64,000 bases of DNA from Micromonospora qiuiae (GTDB taxonomy: Bacteria; Actinomycetota; Actinomycetes; Mycobacteriales; Micromonosporaceae), in assembly GCF_016863555.1 (NCBI RefSeq), contig NZ_BOPC01000041.1, positions 1-64,000 of the forward strand. The letters are read 5' to 3'. Each line of letters opens with the position of its first letter. Position 1 is the first letter of the stretch. A program made the translations under genes and the position numbers. The notes beneath the pieces are model-generated. The model made no database searches, was not told where the DNA came from, and worked only from the letters and a program-made list of their open reading frames with translations. Below, piece by piece: positions 59,061-64,000 of this stretch.

Positions 59061-59072
59061 TAGGCTGCGGTC
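59061..59072 (+). promoter_or_regulatory. Putative leaderless promoter -10 box for the SpoIIE phosphatase
   Basis: TAGGCT at 59061-59066, six bases before the ATG at 59073, with no ribosome-binding site. Identical hexamer and spacing to the box before the aldo/keto reductase at 26863. Confidence 0.45.
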
Positions 59073-61196
59073 ATGCCAGGAACGGTCGGGCGAGTCCCCA
59101 CGCCAGCAGGCCCCGTCCCGGGCCCACGGGCGTCGGGTGACACGCTCGTCGACCCGCGCCCGTGGGCCGGCACGGTGCTCGGCCCGCCCGAGTCCTGGGA
59201 CGCCGCCGTCCGGGCGGCGGTCGAGATCGTGCTCGCCTCGCCCGCGCCGATGGCGCTGCACCTCGGCGAGGACCTGCTGCTGCTCTACAACGACGCGTAC
59301 GCCGAGCTGATCGGGGACAAACATCCGCAGGCGGTCGGGCGGCCGGCCGCCGAGGTCTTCGCGGAGGTCTGGCGCAGCCCCGGCGTCGGCGACGTCGTCG
59401 AGCACACCTACCACACGGGCGAGCCCTTCCTGGATCGCGCGGTCTCCCTCCCGCTGCGGCGGGACATCGGCGAATTCGATCAGGCGCTTTACATCCGGGC
59501 CTGTTCCGCTGTCCGGGACAGCCGGGGCCGGATCGCCGGCGTGCTGTCCGTCGTCGCCGAGACCGACCCCGCCACCCGGCAGTTGCAGGGGCTCAGCGAC
59601 TTCGCCGCGGCGCTGTCCGGCACCCTCACCCTGGACGACGTGGCCCGGGTCGCGCTGCGCTACGCGATCACCTCGTTCGACGCCGACCGGGTCTCTCTCG
59701 CCGTCGACGACGCCGGCAGCGGCGGCTGGCGGATGGTTCGACGGGTCCGGGGCGAGTTGGTGGACGAGGCCGACGAGCGGCTTCCACCGTTGTGGCGGCG
59801 CGGCGCGGCGGACTGGCCGGCCCCGGCGGTGGCCAGCGCCCGCAGCGGGCGGGCCACCTTCATCGAGGACGGCCAGCCCCTACGGGACATCGCCGTCGAC
59901 CGGCACGACCAGAAGGTCCGGGCCCTCGCGGCGGTGCCGCTGCGGGCGTCCGTGGTCCGGGGCGGCCTGACCGTCGGCTACCGCACCGCGCACACCTGGT
60001 CGGCGCCGGAGCGCGCGCTGCTGGCGGCGTCGGCCGAGCTGATCGGGCAGGCCACCGAGCGAGCCCGCCGCTTCGAGACCCAGCACGGCACCGCACAGCT
60101 GTTGCAGCGCAGCATGCTGCCGGAGAATCTGCCGGTCCTGCCTCGGCTGCGGGTCGCGGCGCGCTACGAGCCCGGCGTGGACGGCAACGCCGCGGGCGGG
60201 GACTTCTACGACGCCTTCGTACTGCCCACCGGCGAGCTGGGCGTGGTGCTCGGGGACGTCGCCGGGCACGACGTGCAGGCCGCCGCCCGGATGGGTCAGG
60301 TCCGCGCCGCGCTGCGGGCCCTGGCGCTCAACGACCCCCGCCCCGACCAGGTTCTCGCCGGGCTGGACCGCCTGGTCGCCAGCCTGGGTGCCGAGGCCGG
60401 CACGCACGAGCTCTTCGTCACCGTGGTGTTCGGCGTCATCGATGTCGACCGGCAACAGCTCACCCTGGCCAGCGCCGGTCATCCGGGGCCGCTGCTGCGC
60501 CGCTGTACGCCGTCCGGCCGGCCGAGCGCCGAATACCTCGACGTGGCACCCGGCGCACCGCTCGGGATCGGTTACCGTCCCCGGACGCGTACCGTCGCGT
60601 TCCGACCTGGCGACACGCTGCTGCTGTTCAGCGACGGTGTGGTGGAGCGGCGGCGGCAGGGCCTGGCGCAGGGGCTGGCCCGCCTGGCGGAGGCGGTGGC
60701 GACGGCGCACAGCGGCGACCCCCGGGCGTTGTGCGCCACGGCCACGGCCGCGGTACCGGGCGCGACCGAGGACGACGTGGCCCTGCTGGCCGTGGAGTAC
60801 GCGCTGCGGCCGAGCCGGTCGGCGCGGATGGAGGTGCCGGCCGAGCCGACCGCGCCGAGCCGGGTCCGGCACTGGATGACCGCCCAGCTCACCCGATGGG
60901 AGGTGGCCGAGTCGGTGATCGGCGCGGCGGTGCTGTGCACCAGCGAGCTGACCACGAACGCCCTGTTGCACGCCGGCACGGCGGCCCGCGTGGAGATCGA
61001 TCTCAGTCCCGAGCGCCTGCTCGTCTCGGTGGCCGACTCCGGTTCCCGGGGCACCGTCACCCGGACCCACACCGACACGCTGAGCAGCCGCGGTCGCGGC
61101 CTGGGCCTGATCGAGGAGCTGAGCGACGCCTGGGGCACCGACCCCACCGTGCGCGGCTCGACGGTCTGGTTCGAGATCCTGCTCCCACCACGCTGA
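59073..61196 (+). CDS. SpoIIE-family phosphatase with PAS, GAF and HATPase domains
   Basis: 707 residues. Domains in order: PAS-like (about 30-150, with LHLGEDLLLLYNDAYAELIG), GAF (about 170-330), PP2C/SpoIIE phosphatase (about 345-565; metal Asp in EPGVDGNAAGGDFYDAF and GDVAGHDVQAA, GDTLLLFSDGVVERR), and an anti-sigma RsbW-like HATPase (about 580-705; CTSELTTNALLHAGTAA, GRGLGLIEELSDAWG). It likely sets an anti-anti-sigma phosphorylation switch, as in stress-response partner switching. The sigma factor and STAS partners are not in this window. Confidence 0.92.
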   Translation: MPGTVGRVPTPAGPVPGPRASGDTLVDPRPWAGTVLGPPESWDAAVRAAVEIVLASPAPMALHLGEDLLLLYNDAYAELIGDKHPQAVGRPAAEVFAEVWRSPGVGDVVEHTYHTGEPFLDRAVSLPLRRDIGEFDQALYIRACSAVRDSRGRIAGVLSVVAETDPATRQLQGLSDFAAALSGTLTLDDVARVALRYAITSFDADRVSLAVDDAGSGGWRMVRRVRGELVDEADERLPPLWRRGAADWPAPAVASARSGRATFIEDGQPLRDIAVDRHDQKVRALAAVPLRASVVRGGLTVGYRTAHTWSAPERALLAASAELIGQATERARRFETQHGTAQLLQRSMLPENLPVLPRLRVAARYEPGVDGNAAGGDFYDAFVLPTGELGVVLGDVAGHDVQAAARMGQVRAALRALALNDPRPDQVLAGLDRLVASLGAEAGTHELFVTVVFGVIDVDRQQLTLASAGHPGPLLRRCTPSGRPSAEYLDVAPGAPLGIGYRPRTRTVAFRPGDTLLLFSDGVVERRRQGLAQGLARLAEAVATAHSGDPRALCATATAAVPGATEDDVALLAVEYALRPSRSARMEVPAEPTAPSRVRHWMTAQLTRWEVAESVIGAAVLCTSELTTNALLHAGTAARVEIDLSPERLLVSVADSGSRGTVTRTHTDTLSSRGRGLGLIEELSDAWGTDPTVRGSTVWFEILLPPR

Positions 61197-62711
<1,515 letters not shown>

Positions 62712-62718
62712 CCCCACC

Positions 62719-62766
62719 CACAGAGATCTTGGTACGCGGACGCCGTCCCGTACCAAGATCTCTGTG
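62719..62766. terminator. Perfect 18-bp terminator hairpin after the cellulase gene
   Basis: Arms 62719-62736 and 62749-62766 (CACAGAGATCTTGGTACG and its complement) match perfectly, loop 12 bases. It starts eight bases after the stop codon. Confidence 0.75.
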
Positions 62767-62880
62767 CGGGGTTATCGAGGGTGGAGGCGGGAATTGGGAG
62801 GGGGTAAGGACTTCCGGGTTGAGGGGGGAGTATGCGGGGGGAGTCGGATTTTTCGGGGTGGCGGCCGGGGGTGACGGGTG
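62767..62880. other. G-rich low-complexity tract
   Basis: The plus strand has repeated G runs of three to six bases, including GGGAGGGGG and GGGGGG, with potential to form a G-quadruplex upstream of the next gene. A short open frame spans it but is low-complexity. Confidence 0.5.
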
Positions 62881-62912
62881 CGGGACGCCTCCCGTCGGGG
62901 CCGGGTGGGCCC

Positions 62913-63413
62913 GTGGCGACACCGGCTGCTGACGGTCACGGACCGCCGACCGGGCCGCCGACCGTGACGATCGGGTCGTACCCGGACTACCCGTCGGCCC
63001 AGCGCGTGGTGGACCACCTGGCCGACAACCGTTTCCCGGTGGAGCGCACCGCCATCGTCGGCACCGATCTGACGCTGGTGGAGACCGTGTTGGGCCGGAT
63101 GACGACCGGCCGCGCGACGCTGATCGGCGCCGGCACGGGTGCCTGGTTCGGATTGTTCATCGGACTGCTCTTCGGCATCTTCACCATCGGGAACTGGGTC
63201 GCGGTGGTCCTGGTCGGCCTGGTCATCGGCGCGATCTGGGGCGCCGTGTTCGGCGCCGTGGCGCACGCGATGGCGGGCGGACGGCGGGACTTCACCTCCG
63301 CCAGTTCACTGCGCGCCAGTCGCTACGCGGTCATCGTCGAGGCGGACTTCGCCGAGCAGGCCCGCCAGTTGCTGGGCCGCCTGGGCGGTCGATCGCCTCA
63401 GGCGGCAGGCTGA
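62913..63413 (+). CDS. General-stress-protein-like membrane protein (GSP17M/YflT type)
   Basis: 166 residues from GTG 62913 (VATPAADGHGPPTGPP). An N-terminal alpha/beta region (TVTIGSYPDYPSAQRVVDHLAD, then FPVERTAIVGTDLTLVETVLGR) is the GSP17M domain; two membrane helices follow (GTGAWFGLFIGLLFGIFTIG and AVVLVGLVIGAIWGAVFGAV), then a second alpha/beta stretch (FTSASSLRASRYAVIVEADF). The start is uncertain; ATG 62832 lies in the G-rich tract. It is a likely stress protein with unknown mechanism. Confidence 0.82.
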   Translation: MATPAADGHGPPTGPPTVTIGSYPDYPSAQRVVDHLADNRFPVERTAIVGTDLTLVETVLGRMTTGRATLIGAGTGAWFGLFIGLLFGIFTIGNWVAVVLVGLVIGAIWGAVFGAVAHAMAGGRRDFTSASSLRASRYAVIVEADFAEQARQLLGRLGGRSPQAAG

Positions 63414-63492
63414 GCAGAGCCGCACGCGGCACGCTGAGCGGAGCCCCAGGCGGCAGGCAGAGTCGCACGCGGCGGGCTGAGCAGAGCCGCAA
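63401..63492. repeat. Degenerate tandem repeat, about four 22-26 bp units
   Basis: Related units GGCAGGCTGAGCAGAGCCGC, GGCACGCTGAGCGGAGCC, GGCAGGCAGAGTCGC and GGCGGGCTGAGCAGAGCC follow one another. The first includes the stop codon of the stress-protein gene. It could be a minisatellite or a decayed terminator array. Confidence 0.55.
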
Positions 63493-63533
63493 CGGGCTTG
63501 GTCCCCGGCGGGCCGGCCCGGGCTGACCGGCGG

Positions 63534-64000
63534 TCAGTCGGTGGCGAGGCGGGCGTGCAGGTGCTCGTCGTAGCGCCGCCCGTCGCCGTATCGGAACGAC
63601 TGCCGCAGAGTGCCCTCGACCAGGTAGCCGGTTCGCTGCGCGACCCGGCAGGAGGCCGCGTTGAGCACGGCGTGGCACAGCTCGATCCGGTACAGCCCGA
63701 GTTCGGCGAACGCCCACGCGGTGAGCCGGGCGACCGCCGCCGAGGCGAGCCCGCGCCCCCGGGCGGCGGGCAACGTCCAGTAGCCGATCGAGGCGTCGCC
63801 GTCCTGTATCCGGTTCAGCGAGACCGAGCCCGACAGCGTTTCCGGCGCGGCCGGGTCGACCACGGCCAGTGACACATGGCTGCCCGACCAGTCGGCCCGG
63901 CGCCGTACCCAGCGCCGGGCCGCCTCCAGATCGTTCACGTCGCCCTGCGGATTCCACTGCATGATCGCCGGATCGCGGAGCGCCTCGAGTACGGCAGCGG
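63534..64000 (-). CDS. GNAT acetyltransferase (5' end beyond the window)
   Basis: The frame is open to the right edge, so the start lies beyond 64000 and at least 155 codons are visible. Before the in-frame ATG at 63962 the translation continues as VLEALRDPAIMQWN, the expected upstream part of a RimJ/RimL-like GNAT, so that ATG is internal. The acetyl-CoA loop is LPAARGRGLASAAVARL and the LGLYRIELCHAVLNAASCRVA segment is typical. The stop at 63534 is complete. Confidence 0.9.
   Translation of the reverse strand, partial: AAVLEALRDPAIMQWNPQGDVNDLEAARRWVRRRADWSGSHVSLAVVDPAAPETLSGSVSLNRIQDGDASIGYWTLPAARGRGLASAAVARLTAWAFAELGLYRIELCHAVLNAASCRVAQRTGYLVEGTLRQSFRYGDGRRYDEHLHARLATD

Overview
The window is high-GC DNA (roughly 70% or more by eye) from a filamentous actinobacterium, most likely Micromonosporaceae (Micromonospora-like). 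The evidence is a phosphatidylinositol-mannoside locus (pgsA-patA-pimA) inside the actinobacterial thrS-HIT...pdxS-pdxT-yebC neighbourhood, an F420-dependent oxidoreductase, a free-standing Ppm1-type polyprenol-phosphate mannose synthase, a second EF-G, heavy use of GTG starts, and repeated GTTAA(G/T)AAGGG...CCTTCC elements that I associate with this family from memory. About 60 protein-coding genes are called. No rRNA, tRNA or CRISPR was seen.

Layout. 1-4.7 kb: a partial GNAT gene, then a NarL-type two-component pair running into a NatAB-like ABC exporter. 4.7-6.2 kb: a small remnant-rich zone with an excisionase-like HTH protein coupled to a DUF402 enzyme and a SnoaL-like remnant. 6.2-20.6 kb, mostly minus strand: yebC, a three-gene insertion (barrel protein, FMN reductase, HTH regulator), pdxT, pdxS, pimA, patA, pgsA, EF-G2 (plus strand), an aldo/keto reductase, HIT and thrS. 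The ruvCAB genes expected beyond yebC are not in the window. 20.8-28 kb: YcnI-like protein, ADP-ribosylglycohydrolase, OmpR-type two-component system, adenosine deaminase, a Tam-like methyltransferase, an aldo/keto reductase. 28-34 kb: cold-shock protein and a block of membrane/envelope proteins (DUF4235, DUF3618, holin-like, MscS, DUF1206), then a GNAT and a NagZ-type hydrolase. 34-42 kb: a decayed IS605-type tnpB, a 40-residue membrane ORF, an F420 enzyme, RecQ, a DrrAB-like exporter facing its TetR regulator across two perfectly phased operators, and topoisomerase IB.

42-50 kb is the most striking part: a tightly overlapping minus-strand operon encoding the steps to an ADP-D-glycero-manno-heptose (GmhB phosphatase fused to a GT9 glycosyltransferase, GmhA isomerase, HldE kinase/adenylyltransferase), plus an SDR, two more glycosyltransferases and a second GT9 enzyme. 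These are LPS-type heptose genes in an organism predicted to lack LPS. A Ppm1-like enzyme is transcribed divergently from it. 51-64 kb: a phytoene-desaturase-like FAD oxidoreductase, aldehyde dehydrogenase, stress and membrane proteins (ChaB/Rho-N, BrkB, DUF2795, SRPBCC, MscS-TM), a SpoIIE phosphatase with its own kinase-like domain, and a secreted GH6-CBM2 cellulase under a CebR-type operator, ending in a partial GNAT.

Two genome-style features recur. Several genes have a TANNNT box 6-8 bases before the start codon (leaderless transcription). Convergent gene junctions carry long inverted repeats, two families of which appear twice each.
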